A DNA stretch of 64,000 nucleotides, from positions 2,294,001-2,358,000 of the forward strand of contig OZ241890.1 of the NCBI GenBank assembly GCA_965203475.1. Direction: 5' to 3'. Within the stretch, counting starts at the first letter, position 1, and each line of letters opens with the position of its first letter. Of this stretch, positions 26,080 through 34,625 are shown one piece after another. The notes beneath the pieces are model-generated. The model did not search any database. It worked only from the letters and a program-made list of their open reading frames with translations, and was not told the DNA's origin. The DNA is from JABDMD01 sp965203475. GTDB lineage: Bacteria > Pseudomonadota > Gammaproteobacteria > UBA4575. Made by a program: the position numbers and the translations under genes.

Positions 26080-28710
26080 ATGAAAGAAGGACAACCACAA
26101 GCTATATATCTTAAAGACTATACTCCGCCAGCTTTCCTAATTACGCACGTAAAACTAGATTTTAATCTTGGCGAAGAAAGCGTTTTAGTCACTTCTCAAT
26201 TAAAAGTCTTTCGTAATCCAAAAAGTTTTGATGAAACAACCACTTTAATTTTAGATGGTGAGGACTTAAAGCTTAATTATATCGAAATTGGTGGCAAACG
26301 GCTGACTGCAGAAGATTTTCTTGTCTCTAGCGAAGCTCTTCATATATTTAATGTGCAAGACCAATTTGATTTAAGTATTCAAACAGAAATTTACCCGCAA
26401 AAAAATACTTCACTTGAAGGGTTATATAAATCAAATGGAATGTTTTGCACACAATGCGAGGCACAGGGGTTTCGAAAAATTACATATTTTTTAGATCGCC
26501 CCGACGTGATGGCAAAATATAGGGTGCGTATACAAGCCGCTGTTAAAAATTTTCCTGTATTACTGTCTAATGGAAATCTTATTGAGCAGGGCACATGTGA
26601 TAGGCAGCAACATTTTGTTATTTGGCAAGACCCTTACCCTAAGCCCTGTTATTTGTTTGCTTTAGTGGCAGGAGATTTGGCAATGGTAGAGGAAAGTTAT
26701 ACCACCCGATCTAAGCGCGAAATCATTTTACGAATCTTTACTGAAGCACATAATAAAGATAGATGTGCGCACGCACTAAATTCATTAAAAAAAGCCATGT
26801 GGTGGGATGAACAACGGTTTGGGCTTGAGTGTGATTTAGATATGTACATGATTGTTGCCGTAGATGATTTCAATATGGGTGCCATGGAAAACAAAGGCTT
26901 GAACATATTTAATTCCAGTTGTGTATTGGCCCGACCCGATACAGCTACTGATGCCGACTATATGAATATAGAAGCCATTGTGGCGCATGAATATTTTCAC
27001 AACTGGACAGGGAATCGAGTTACTTGTCGTGATTGGTTTCAGTTAAGTCTTAAAGAAGGTCTAACCGTATTTCGTGATCAAGAATTTACTGCCGATGTCA
27101 CTTCGCGTGCGGTGAAACGTATTAATGATGTCCGTGATCTGCGAAGTTATCAATTTGCTGAAGACGCGAGTCCGATGGCACATCCTGTGCGCCCAGCATC
27201 CTATGTAGAAATAAACAATTTTTACACGCTCACTGTTTATGAAAAAGGGGCGGAAATTGTACGAATGTATCAAACCATGTTTGGTGTTGATGGCTTTCGC
27301 AAAGGCATGGACTTGTATTTTGAGCGGCATGATGGCCAAGCCGTCACAACGGATGATTTTGCTGCTGCTATAGCGGATGCTAACCAAGCAGATCTTACCC
27401 AGTTTAAACGTTGGTATTCACAGGCGGGCACCCCAAAACTTGAGGTAACTGATCATTGGGACCGTGATACGCAAACATATGAAATCACTTTTAGTCAATT
27501 CTGTCCGACTACACCAGATACCGAACATCCGTTTGTTATACCGGTAAAGCTTTCTTTGTTGGATATGCAAGGTGAGCCATATACATTTGAAAACTCAAAT
27601 GCAAGTTCAGTGTTAATGGTAACGCAACAACAGCAAACGTTTACTTTTGAAAATATTCCCGCAACACCTACGCCTGATTTATTGCAGGAATTTTCAGCAC
27701 CTGTGCAACTAGAGTATGCATATAACGATAAGCATCTGGCTTTTTTGTTAGTGCATTCGCCCGATTCGTTTAATCGATGGAATGCAGGGAATAAACTTGC
27801 AGTAAATGTGTTGCTACGTGAAATTAATCATACGGGTCAGCAAGAACTTTCTACTAGTGCCAATACTTTATTAACGGCATTAAAAGGAGCTGTACAACAA
27901 CACGAGGCTGAGCGCAGTTTATTGGCCGAATTACTTTCATTGCCAAATGAAAAAGATATGGAAGAGCATGTTGATAAAATTAATATGCATCATATTATCT
28001 CTGCATGTGATTCTTTGAAAACAATTGTTGCGCAAAATTTAGAACAACGCTTGTTAGAATTGTATTTACAGTGCAAATCAAAAGCAGCATATCAATATAC
28101 TGCAGAAGAAGTGGCGCGTAGAAGACTACAAAATGTTTGTTTAACGTTACTGACTCACTTGCAAAAGCAAGAACATACAGCACTAGCCTATGAGCAATTC
28201 AAGCATGCAACAAATATGACCGAACAGGTGGGTGCAATCAATGCGTTATTACATTTCGAGTCCGATGAGCGTGAACAAGTGTTAAAAAGTTTTGCACAAC
28301 AATGGCAAAATGATAGTTTGGTGATGGATAAATGGCTGGCTTTTCATGCGCGTTCAAAAGTTCCCAAAGCTTTGGAAATTATCAAAGAATTAATGCAGCA
28401 CCCAGTGTTTTCAATTAGTAATCCGAACAAAGTAAGATCATTGATTGGTGTATTTGCGGGACAAAATTCTCTCGCTTTTCACCATGAATCGGGTAGCGGG
28501 TATTCTTTTTTAGCAGATCAAGTAATTGCCTTGGACCACATGAATCCTCAGGTGGCATCAAGACTAGCTCGAAGTTTGATGCGTTGGAATCATTATGTTC
28601 AACCCTATGCCGACTTAATGCGAGAACAACTACAACGCATTATCCAATGTAAAAATCTTTCTAAAGATGTTTATGAAATCGTCTCCAAAAGTTTAGCCTC
28701 TAACGACTGA
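26080..28710 (+). CDS. pepN: Aminopeptidase N (M1 family)
   Basis: An 876-residue zinc aminopeptidase of full family length. The substrate motif GAMEN lies at about 267-271 and the zinc site HEYFHN begins at His303, with the third ligand Glu in SLKEGLT about 18 residues on. The N-terminal beta-saddle and the C-terminal helical superhelix are both present. It trims N-terminal residues from cytoplasmic peptides. The abgT transporter gene starts 12 bases after its stop, suggesting one transcript. Confidence 0.96.
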   Translation: MKEGQPQAIYLKDYTPPAFLITHVKLDFNLGEESVLVTSQLKVFRNPKSFDETTTLILDGEDLKLNYIEIGGKRLTAEDFLVSSEALHIFNVQDQFDLSIQTEIYPQKNTSLEGLYKSNGMFCTQCEAQGFRKITYFLDRPDVMAKYRVRIQAAVKNFPVLLSNGNLIEQGTCDRQQHFVIWQDPYPKPCYLFALVAGDLAMVEESYTTRSKREIILRIFTEAHNKDRCAHALNSLKKAMWWDEQRFGLECDLDMYMIVAVDDFNMGAMENKGLNIFNSSCVLARPDTATDADYMNIEAIVAHEYFHNWTGNRVTCRDWFQLSLKEGLTVFRDQEFTADVTSRAVKRINDVRDLRSYQFAEDASPMAHPVRPASYVEINNFYTLTVYEKGAEIVRMYQTMFGVDGFRKGMDLYFERHDGQAVTTDDFAAAIADANQADLTQFKRWYSQAGTPKLEVTDHWDRDTQTYEITFSQFCPTTPDTEHPFVIPVKLSLLDMQGEPYTFENSNASSVLMVTQQQQTFTFENIPATPTPDLLQEFSAPVQLEYAYNDKHLAFLLVHSPDSFNRWNAGNKLAVNVLLREINHTGQQELSTSANTLLTALKGAVQQHEAERSLLAELLSLPNEKDMEEHVDKINMHHIISACDSLKTIVAQNLEQRLLELYLQCKSKAAYQYTAEEVARRRLQNVCLTLLTHLQKQEHTALAYEQFKHATNMTEQVGAINALLHFESDEREQVLKSFAQQWQNDSLVMDKWLAFHARSKVPKALEIIKELMQHPVFSISNPNKVRSLIGVFAGQNSLAFHHESGSGYSFLADQVIALDHMNPQVASRLARSLMRWNHYVQPYADLMREQLQRIIQCKNLSKDVYEIVSKSLASND

Positions 28711-28722
28711 AAAAAGTCTGCG

Positions 28723-30237
28723 TTGAATTCATCAAATAATCAATCCCACCGTTTACTTGATAGTTTAGAGCGCATTGGAAATCGACTGCCGGATCCGGCC
28801 GCATTGTTTTTTATTGGTTTGCTTTTGGTCATGTTGCTTTCTCATATTGCACAAATCCAACAGTGGTCTACTACTAATCCCGCCGATAATGCTGTCATCA
28901 CAGCAAAAAGTTTATTGGCAAGTGATGGTATATGGTGGTTGTTAAGCCACATGGTGGAAAATTTTATTCAATTTCCACCCTTAGGCATTGTGCTGGTTGG
29001 CATGCTAGGGATTGGGGTCGCCGATCGAAGTGGCTACTTGTCGATGGTATTGCAATGGGCAAGTGCTAGTGTAAAAGGGATGTGGCTAACACCGACCATG
29101 GTCTTTTTAGGCATTATGTCGTCATTAGCATTAGATGCCGGCTATGTCGTATTGCCACCCATTGCGGCTGTGTTGTTTATTCTTGCTGGACGCTCACCGG
29201 TGGTGGGTATTGCTGCCGTATTTGCCGGCGTGTCTGCCGGTTTTGGGGCCAATCTATTAATCACCAGTATAGATCCATTGCTTGCAGGATTTACCCAAAG
29301 CAGTGCTCAGTTTTTACAAGAAGATTACCAGGTAGCGGTTACAAGTAATTGGTTTTTTATGATCGCCTCTACCTTGTTGTTAACGTTGGTGGGCTGGTTT
29401 GTTACTTCACGTTATGTAGAAGCACGTTATGCGACAGTTGAAACAACAAATTCACAAGCACAGTTAGTCGGAATGACAGAAATTTCTAAGAAAGAAAAAA
29501 ATGCAATGCGCAATGCAACGTCCAGTATAGTGCTGTTACTCGTCTTGATAATTGCAATTACTGTAATTCCATTAGCGCCCCTACATGGAATAGGGGATCA
29601 TTTCCCACGTTGGGTTGAAGTTACCGTCCCACTTTTATTTATAGTATTTCTCGTGCCCGGCATTGTTTATGGTGTCTACGCTGGCACCATTACAAATCAT
29701 CGAGACGTTGCGCAAATGATGGGTGCAACCATTGCCGCCCTCGGCCCATATATTGTATTGGCTTTTTTTGCGGCGCAATTTATTGAAGCATTTAAGTATT
29801 CACATTTAGGCGAGATGTTGGCGATCGCTGGAGGCCAGTGGTTGGTGTCTATGCAACTCAGTAATTATTTTTTAATTTCCGTGTTCATGTTCATTGTCAT
29901 GGTAGGTAATTTATTTATCGGTTCCATGTCTGCGAAATATGCTTTTTTTGCGCCTGTATTTGTGCCCATGTTTATGCAAATTGGTATTAGTCCAGAGTTA
30001 ACACAACTTGTATATCGCATGGGTGACTCGGTAACTAATGTTATCACACCATTGAATCCATACTTAGTAATTATTTTGGCATTACTGAAAGAGTATTTAC
30101 CAAAATCAGGTTTAGGCACCTTAATTAGTATTATGCTTCCCTATACCATCGCATTTACCATTGCTTGGTTATTATTGCTATTCATTTGGATGATGCTGGG
30201 TATACCCCTAGGTCCAGGCGGATTCATATTTATGTAA
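28723..30237 (+). CDS. AbgT family transporter
   Basis: A 504-residue membrane protein with about eleven hydrophobic helices. The start LDSLERIGNRLPDPAALFFIGL and the later VFAGVSAGFGANLL and MGDSVTNVITPLNPYL are characteristic of AbgT/MtrF. Members import p-aminobenzoyl-glutamate or export sulfonamides with the proton gradient. The first codon is TTG (28723); no ATG is available before the conserved N-terminus and the ribosome site is poor, so coupling to pepN is likely. Confidence 0.92.
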   Translation: MNSSNNQSHRLLDSLERIGNRLPDPAALFFIGLLLVMLLSHIAQIQQWSTTNPADNAVITAKSLLASDGIWWLLSHMVENFIQFPPLGIVLVGMLGIGVADRSGYLSMVLQWASASVKGMWLTPTMVFLGIMSSLALDAGYVVLPPIAAVLFILAGRSPVVGIAAVFAGVSAGFGANLLITSIDPLLAGFTQSSAQFLQEDYQVAVTSNWFFMIASTLLLTLVGWFVTSRYVEARYATVETTNSQAQLVGMTEISKKEKNAMRNATSSIVLLLVLIIAITVIPLAPLHGIGDHFPRWVEVTVPLLFIVFLVPGIVYGVYAGTITNHRDVAQMMGATIAALGPYIVLAFFAAQFIEAFKYSHLGEMLAIAGGQWLVSMQLSNYFLISVFMFIVMVGNLFIGSMSAKYAFFAPVFVPMFMQIGISPELTQLVYRMGDSVTNVITPLNPYLVIILALLKEYLPKSGLGTLISIMLPYTIAFTIAWLLLLFIWMMLGIPLGPGGFIFM

Positions 30238-30250
30238 GAGTAATTATTAA

Positions 30251-30652
30251 ATGAGCGGAAAAAATTTAATTGCTATTTTCAAAAATGGTCCGTTACATAT
30301 CACGGGCATGCTTGAATTGAGAAACGATAAAGGAAAATTGATTGAAAAAAATAATGAATTGTATTTATGCCGTTGTGGCCACTCTAACAACAAGCCTTAC
30401 TGTGATGGTCAACATAAAGAAATTATGTTTCAGGAAAGTGGTGAATTTAAAAAGCCTCCGCCTTCAATACCAGATATGACAAATGGAGGCGTGTTAGAAA
30501 TCAAAGTGCAAGATGATGGACAGCTACTCTTTAAAGGCAACGTAACCTTGGTCGATGCAGCCGAGGATACTATTAATCGAAAGGTGGGTGGTTTGTGTCG
30601 ATGTGGGAACAGTGCCAATCAACCCTTTTGTGATGGCAGTCATATGAAGTAG
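30251..30652 (+). CDS. Tandem CDGSH iron-sulfur protein
   Basis: A 133-residue protein with two CDGSH-type motifs. The first is Cys40, Cys42, Cys51 and His55 (CRCGHSNNKPYCDGQH); the second is Cys116, Cys118, Cys127 and His131 (CRCGNSANQPFCDGSH). Each can bind a [2Fe-2S] cluster through three Cys and one His, as in mitoNEET and bacterial MiNT-type proteins. No membrane segment. Such proteins are linked to electron or cluster transfer. It is convergent with fabA, nine bases apart. Confidence 0.9.
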   Translation: MSGKNLIAIFKNGPLHITGMLELRNDKGKLIEKNNELYLCRCGHSNNKPYCDGQHKEIMFQESGEFKKPPPSIPDMTNGGVLEIKVQDDGQLLFKGNVTLVDAAEDTINRKVGGLCRCGNSANQPFCDGSHMK

Positions 30653-30661
30653 GTAATTTGA

Positions 30662-31177
30662 TTAGAAATCACTGGTGGATAAAAACAAACCAACACGTAA
30701 GTCTTTGGTGTTGTAAATCTCGCGATCATCCACCAGCATTATTCCATCCGCAATTCCCATCGTTGCACCTCGTTTTACCACTCTTTTAATGTCGAGTTGA
30801 TAGCTTACTTTCTTCGCTGTGGGTAATACTTGTCCCGTAAATCGAACTTCGTTTACACCTAATGCCCGACCTTTGCCTGGATTTCCTTGCCAGGCAATAA
30901 AAAACCCTAACAACTGCCATAAAGCATCTAAACCCAAGCATCCTGGCATCACAGGATCTCCCGGAAAGTGGCAATCAAAAAACCATAAATCAGGTTTGAT
31001 ATCGAGCTCTGCTTTTACTTCGCCCTTTCCATAATGTCCGGTATCATCACTGATGTGAGTGATACGATCCATCATTAACATATCCGGCATGGGTAACTGA
31101 GCATTACCATCACCAAACATTTCGCCACGTCCACAAGCTAATAGCTCATCATAAGAATAGGAATTTTGTTTAGACAC
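30662..31177 (-). CDS. fabA: 3-hydroxydecanoyl-ACP dehydratase/isomerase
   Basis: A 171-residue hot-dog-fold enzyme of exact family length. Active-site His70 lies in CHFPGDPVMPG and Asp84 in LGLDALWQ, the same numbering as E. coli FabA. It dehydrates 3-hydroxydecanoyl-ACP and isomerises the trans-2 to the cis-3 product, starting anaerobic-type unsaturated fatty acid synthesis. Its usual partner fabB is not in this window. Presence of FabA supports a gamma- or alphaproteobacterial host. Confidence 0.96.
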   Translation of the reverse strand: MSKQNSYSYDELLACGRGEMFGDGNAQLPMPDMLMMDRITHISDDTGHYGKGEVKAELDIKPDLWFFDCHFPGDPVMPGCLGLDALWQLLGFFIAWQGNPGKGRALGVNEVRFTGQVLPTAKKVSYQLDIKRVVKRGATMGIADGIMLVDDREIYNTKDLRVGLFLSTSDF

Positions 31178-31267
31178 GTGCTGCTTGCCTTTTTATTTTA
31201 AACCGCATCCATACGTCAGGCTTGATGAGGCTTGGAAATTTTTGCAAAGTTTAACAAATGACAATGC

Positions 31268-32236
31268 TTATTGCCTGTTATGTTGTTTTATTCGATCTAA
31301 CAGCAATGGCAGTTCACTTATTGTTTGAATAAAGTTTGCCTGAATTTCTTGCAACACGTCGAAGTAGGTTGCCGCACCACTACCAGTTACAGCAATTTCT
31401 ATCGAGGGATGTAGTTGTTCGCGTAATCGACGCAACTGATTTGCAAGTAATGGATCATCTGCGGGACGCGTGATTCCTACCGCAATTAATTGTGCATTTG
31501 ATTGCTGCTGAGAATAAATACTTTCTTCTACAGAGCCATACATACCAAGAAAAATAGATTGCCAACCACTAGTATTTGCAGCTACCGCTAGACGCAATGC
31601 AGCAATATCGCTTACCTGTCCTGCAGGAGATGCACAGACAACTTTGTATTCAGATTCATTGTTGGATTCGCTCATAACAAGACTGGATAAAAATCCACGA
31701 ATGGCATAAATCATAATTGCGTAGTGTGAATCGCGTAATACACCGCGACGACATTCGTCTTGTATGTGTAACACTAAAGGCCGGAGTAAATCTTCAAGCA
31801 GAAAGATTATGCCCAATGCACGTGAAGCATCGTTTAAAATTCGATAAATATCTGGGCTATTCAAGCGATACACGGCATCCAAACAGTCATCAAAATATTC
31901 CATCACCGAACCCGTGCTGGGGCGTTGTTCAATGTTTAATGAGGGTAAGCGCGCCGCTGCCGATTCATCAGTGTCTACAAGCTTTATTAGCTGTCGTTTC
32001 GATAAATTTGCAACATCACCGATACGTCTACCGGCCGCAGTTGCACGCCTCAGTAAAATTAATTTTTCAACATCTTTGTCTGTATATAATCGACGGCTAT
32101 TACTGGCACGAGTTGGCGTGACCACTGCATAACGGCGTTCCCACACACGAATTACATCCGCTGTCAGGCCGGTACGTCTTGCCACCACTTGAATTGGGTG
32201 CAAGTTTTCTTGTTCATTGGTCTGGAGAATTGTCAT
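31268..32236 (-). CDS. MerR-type regulator with degenerate B12-binding-like domain (LitR/CarH-like)
   Basis: A 322-residue regulator. A MerR winged helix-turn-helix covers about residues 12-83 (TADVIRVWERRY, RLYTDKDVEKL), followed by a helical bundle (about 110-185) and a Rossmann-like domain (about 195-320), the layout of LitR/CarH light sensors. The bundle retains DSH where CarH has EH, the preceding Trp is missing, and the Rossmann start (ASPAGQVSDIA) lacks the cobalt-ligand His, so cobalamin binding is doubtful. It is divergent from alkB across a 210-base region with a matching operator, making alkB a likely target. Confidence 0.85.
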   Translation of the reverse strand: MTILQTNEQENLHPIQVVARRTGLTADVIRVWERRYAVVTPTRASNSRRLYTDKDVEKLILLRRATAAGRRIGDVANLSKRQLIKLVDTDESAAARLPSLNIEQRPSTGSVMEYFDDCLDAVYRLNSPDIYRILNDASRALGIIFLLEDLLRPLVLHIQDECRRGVLRDSHYAIMIYAIRGFLSSLVMSESNNESEYKVVCASPAGQVSDIAALRLAVAANTSGWQSIFLGMYGSVEESIYSQQQSNAQLIAVGITRPADDPLLANQLRRLREQLHPSIEIAVTGSGAATYFDVLQEIQANFIQTISELPLLLDRIKQHNRQ

Positions 32237-32289
32237 TCTAGTTTGTCCTAGCTATGTCCACCAATTTGTAGCAATATTGTCTGATATAT

Positions 32290-32313
32290 CGTACAAATCT
32301 AGGGCATTGTACA
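32290..32313. promoter_or_regulatory. LitR-type operator, CGTACA-N12-TGTACA
   Basis: Two hexamers, CGTACA at 32290-32295 and TGTACA at 32308-32313, are separated by exactly 12 bases; a further TGTATA lies at 32319-32324. From memory, the Pseudomonas putida LitR homologue PplR binds T(G/A)TACA-N12-TGTACA. The site sits between the MerR-like gene and alkB, about 55 bases upstream of the regulator's start codon. Confidence 0.65.
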
Positions 32314-32446
32314 ATATATGTATAAGACAAGATAGAGTCAAATGGCTATTTTTCCTTTACTCCACAAACACAGCAATGCTATATTTTGTGTCATAAATAG
32401 ATTCATCTTTGGGCGCGTAGGCGCCTGAAATTAATGGAGGCCATAC

Positions 32447-33589
32447 ATGAAGAAATTTTTAATTAACGTACGATACTTTCTAGCACCGATACTAATATTA
32501 GCCGCCCTATTTGGTGTATTAGCGGGCGGTCCCTGGGTCTGGACCGGAGTTGTGCTACTCGGTGTTGGCATCATTATCGACACCCTAACCAAAGCCCAAA
32601 CCCCCGGAGCAGGTTTTGACGACGAAGGCGACACCTACGGCATCGTACCCCTATTAAACGGCACCATGTACGGCATGCTCGGCGTTTTTATACTATTACA
32701 ACTAGCCCTAGCCTGGCGCATCTGGCAATACACCAATGGCGTACCGCTTGGCAGCACCGAAATTCTCGGACTTACCGTCCAAGACGGCATCACCGGCACC
32801 CAACTATTTGGCGCCGTGTTATCCACCGGCATCTTTGCCGGCGTTGGCATCATCTACGGTCACGAACTCGCCCACACCAAAGGCTTCAGCTTCGTCATCG
32901 CGCGCTGGATGATGGCCCTCAGTGGCAAAGCCCACTTCTGCTACGCCCACGTATACAACCACCACCTAGAACTCGGCCACCAAGACGACCCCGCCACCAG
33001 TCCCCGCGGGCGAAGCATGTACGCTCACTACCCACTATCTGGATTTGGGCAAAGCAAATTTCTTTTCATGATGGAAAAACAACGTCTTGAACGCCTTGGC
33101 GTACCGTTTCTATCCTGGCAAAACCGCTGGATCCGCGGCTACTTCATGGCCCTGCCCACCGTCCTACTCTTCTGGTTTGTTGGCGGCTGGCTTGGCATGG
33201 CTTGTTTAGCCGGCGTATGGATCATGTCCAACTTCGAACTCGAAGCACTCAACTACCTCGAACACTACGGACTCATACGAGAAAAAGGCCAACCGATTGA
33301 CTACCGCCATAGCTGGGACAACAGCACCGCCTTTACCAGCTGGTTCTTTATCGAAATAGGTCGCCAAGCCGACCACCACGATCGTGGCGAAACCCACTTT
33401 TGGGAACTCGACGAAGTGGGTGCCCCCAACTGCGGACGCGGCTACTTCACCCTATATGCACTAGCCCTACTGCCCCCCGTATTTCATAGTTATATGAAAA
33501 AACAACTGGCGAAATGGGATGACGAATTAGCCAGTGAAGGCGAGCTCAAGATAGCTGCAAAAATGAACAAACAGGCCGGATACGCCTAA
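32447..33589 (+). CDS. alkB: AlkB-type membrane di-iron alkane 1-monooxygenase
   Basis: A 380-residue membrane hydroxylase with about six helices. His clusters are HELAH at 139-143, HVYNHH around 168-173 followed by LGHQDDPATSPRG, LEALNYLEHYGL, and RQADHHDRG, matching the eight-His di-iron site of AlkB/XylM. The enzyme hydroxylates terminal carbons of alkanes using electrons from rubredoxin; neither rubredoxin nor its reductase is in the window. GGAGG precedes the ATG. The gene prefers C-ending codons and is visibly richer in GC than its neighbours. Substrate could also be a xylene-like compound. Confidence 0.88.
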   Translation: MKKFLINVRYFLAPILILAALFGVLAGGPWVWTGVVLLGVGIIIDTLTKAQTPGAGFDDEGDTYGIVPLLNGTMYGMLGVFILLQLALAWRIWQYTNGVPLGSTEILGLTVQDGITGTQLFGAVLSTGIFAGVGIIYGHELAHTKGFSFVIARWMMALSGKAHFCYAHVYNHHLELGHQDDPATSPRGRSMYAHYPLSGFGQSKFLFMMEKQRLERLGVPFLSWQNRWIRGYFMALPTVLLFWFVGGWLGMACLAGVWIMSNFELEALNYLEHYGLIREKGQPIDYRHSWDNSTAFTSWFFIEIGRQADHHDRGETHFWELDEVGAPNCGRGYFTLYALALLPPVFHSYMKKQLAKWDDELASEGELKIAAKMNKQAGYA

Positions 33590-33607
33590 GCTCCCCCCAC
33601 CAACCCC

Positions 33608-33647
33608 AGCCCTTATCTTAGAACACCTAAGATAAGGGCTTTTTTTT
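33608..33647 (+). terminator. Intrinsic terminator of alkB
   Basis: A perfect 14-bp stem (33608-33621 with 33627-33640), five-base loop AACAC, then a run of eight T. It lies 19 bases after the alkB stop. The T run on the plus strand makes it primarily an alkB terminator. Confidence 0.95.
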
Positions 33648-33670
33648 GTCTAATTGATATGTGTTCGTAA

Positions 33671-34093
33671 TTAAGGCTGATCTAAAAACAGATCACGCAA
33701 ATTAGCATCGGGTACCCAACACACTTCTTTTTTTCCAAACCATTGATAACGGTGACGACCAATCCAATCATAAACGGCATCGCGAATAGGGCACGGGATA
33801 ACTAAAAAGATTGAAAGTATCGGCCACAATCCATCGAGTTGTTTTGCAATATGTAGTGCAGCACTGGATTTACGATAAATATTTTCTTGATCAAGTAACA
33901 CCATAGATTCTAAATCAGGATGACTAGAATTATCTGAACCCAGCAATTCACTTGCTACGTTTGATTGTAAGGATGCAAAACGAAATTTTTTTTGTGAGTC
34001 ACGGTTAATTACAAACTGAACGGATGATGCACAAAAATTACATACACCATCAAACAGAATTATTCGATCATGGTTTTTAACAGATGAGTTCAC
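33671..34093 (-). CDS. DCC family thiol-disulfide oxidoreductase
   Basis: About 140 residues, DUF393/YuxK family. The N-terminal LFDGVCNFC contains the D-x-x-C-x-x-C signature of a thioredoxin-like fold. The frame is open to 34144 (TTG), but a GTG at 34093 gives the usual family length and a short overlap with the upstream gene. It is the last gene of a run HTTM, VKGC C-terminal domain, DCC. DCC proteins are often found next to HTTM proteins; a role in redox maintenance of the membrane enzyme is an inference. Confidence 0.85.
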   Translation of the reverse strand: MNSSVKNHDRIILFDGVCNFCASSVQFVINRDSQKKFRFASLQSNVASELLGSDNSSHPDLESMVLLDQENIYRKSSAALHIAKQLDGLWPILSIFLVIPCPIRDAVYDWIGRHRYQWFGKKEVCWVPDANLRDLFLDQP

Positions 34094-34625
34094 GTCGATA
34101 CTTTCTATTTTCAGGTCGCTCAAAGGGCTGATGTAATGGCACAATCCAGTCTGCGCGTTTTAGAGAGCGTTTAATTTGAGTGAGATCTCGCTTGGGATCA
34201 ATCATGACTTGAGAGCGCCTTCCATTTAAAGAAACACATACTCTAGCCCGGACTTCAAATTTTTTACCGGGATATTCTTTGCTCCATATATCCTCAAGAT
34301 AATGAGCAAATTGTAAAACCATATCAGGTCGTTTAATCATTTTTCTTGCTTGATGTGGCAATAAATATCGATTTGGATCGACTGTCCATTCTAAACGACC
34401 TGCAGGATCATAAACATAAAATACACCAATCGCATTTTTATCACGTAACTTCATTTGCCAGGCAAATCGGTGACCTTCTTCCGTCCAGCTAGGACTACCT
34501 GGGTAAAGTAAATGCCGTAATGGGAAAAGGATTTGAAAAGCTAACCAGGCTACAACAAAGCCTAATAAACAATATTGTTTCCAACGTGCGGGTACAGTGA
34601 TTTCAAATTGTGAATTCTTAGTCAT
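34077..34625 (-). CDS. C-terminal half of a VKGC-like protein
   Basis: About 182 residues: one membrane helix (WLAFQILFPLRHLLYPG) followed by a soluble region beginning WTEEGHRFAWQMKLRDK, a sequence conserved in vitamin K-dependent gamma-glutamyl carboxylase homologues after the HTTM domain. In most bacterial homologues this part is fused to the helices; here it is a separate gene. The start ATG at 34625 lies within ATGACTAA, which also holds the stop of the upstream gene, an eight-base overlap typical of translational coupling. Confidence 0.82.
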   Translation of the reverse strand: MTKNSQFEITVPARWKQYCLLGFVVAWLAFQILFPLRHLLYPGSPSWTEEGHRFAWQMKLRDKNAIGVFYVYDPAGRLEWTVDPNRYLLPHQARKMIKRPDMVLQFAHYLEDIWSKEYPGKKFEVRARVCVSLNGRRSQVMIDPKRDLTQIKRSLKRADWIVPLHQPFERPENRKYRRELIC

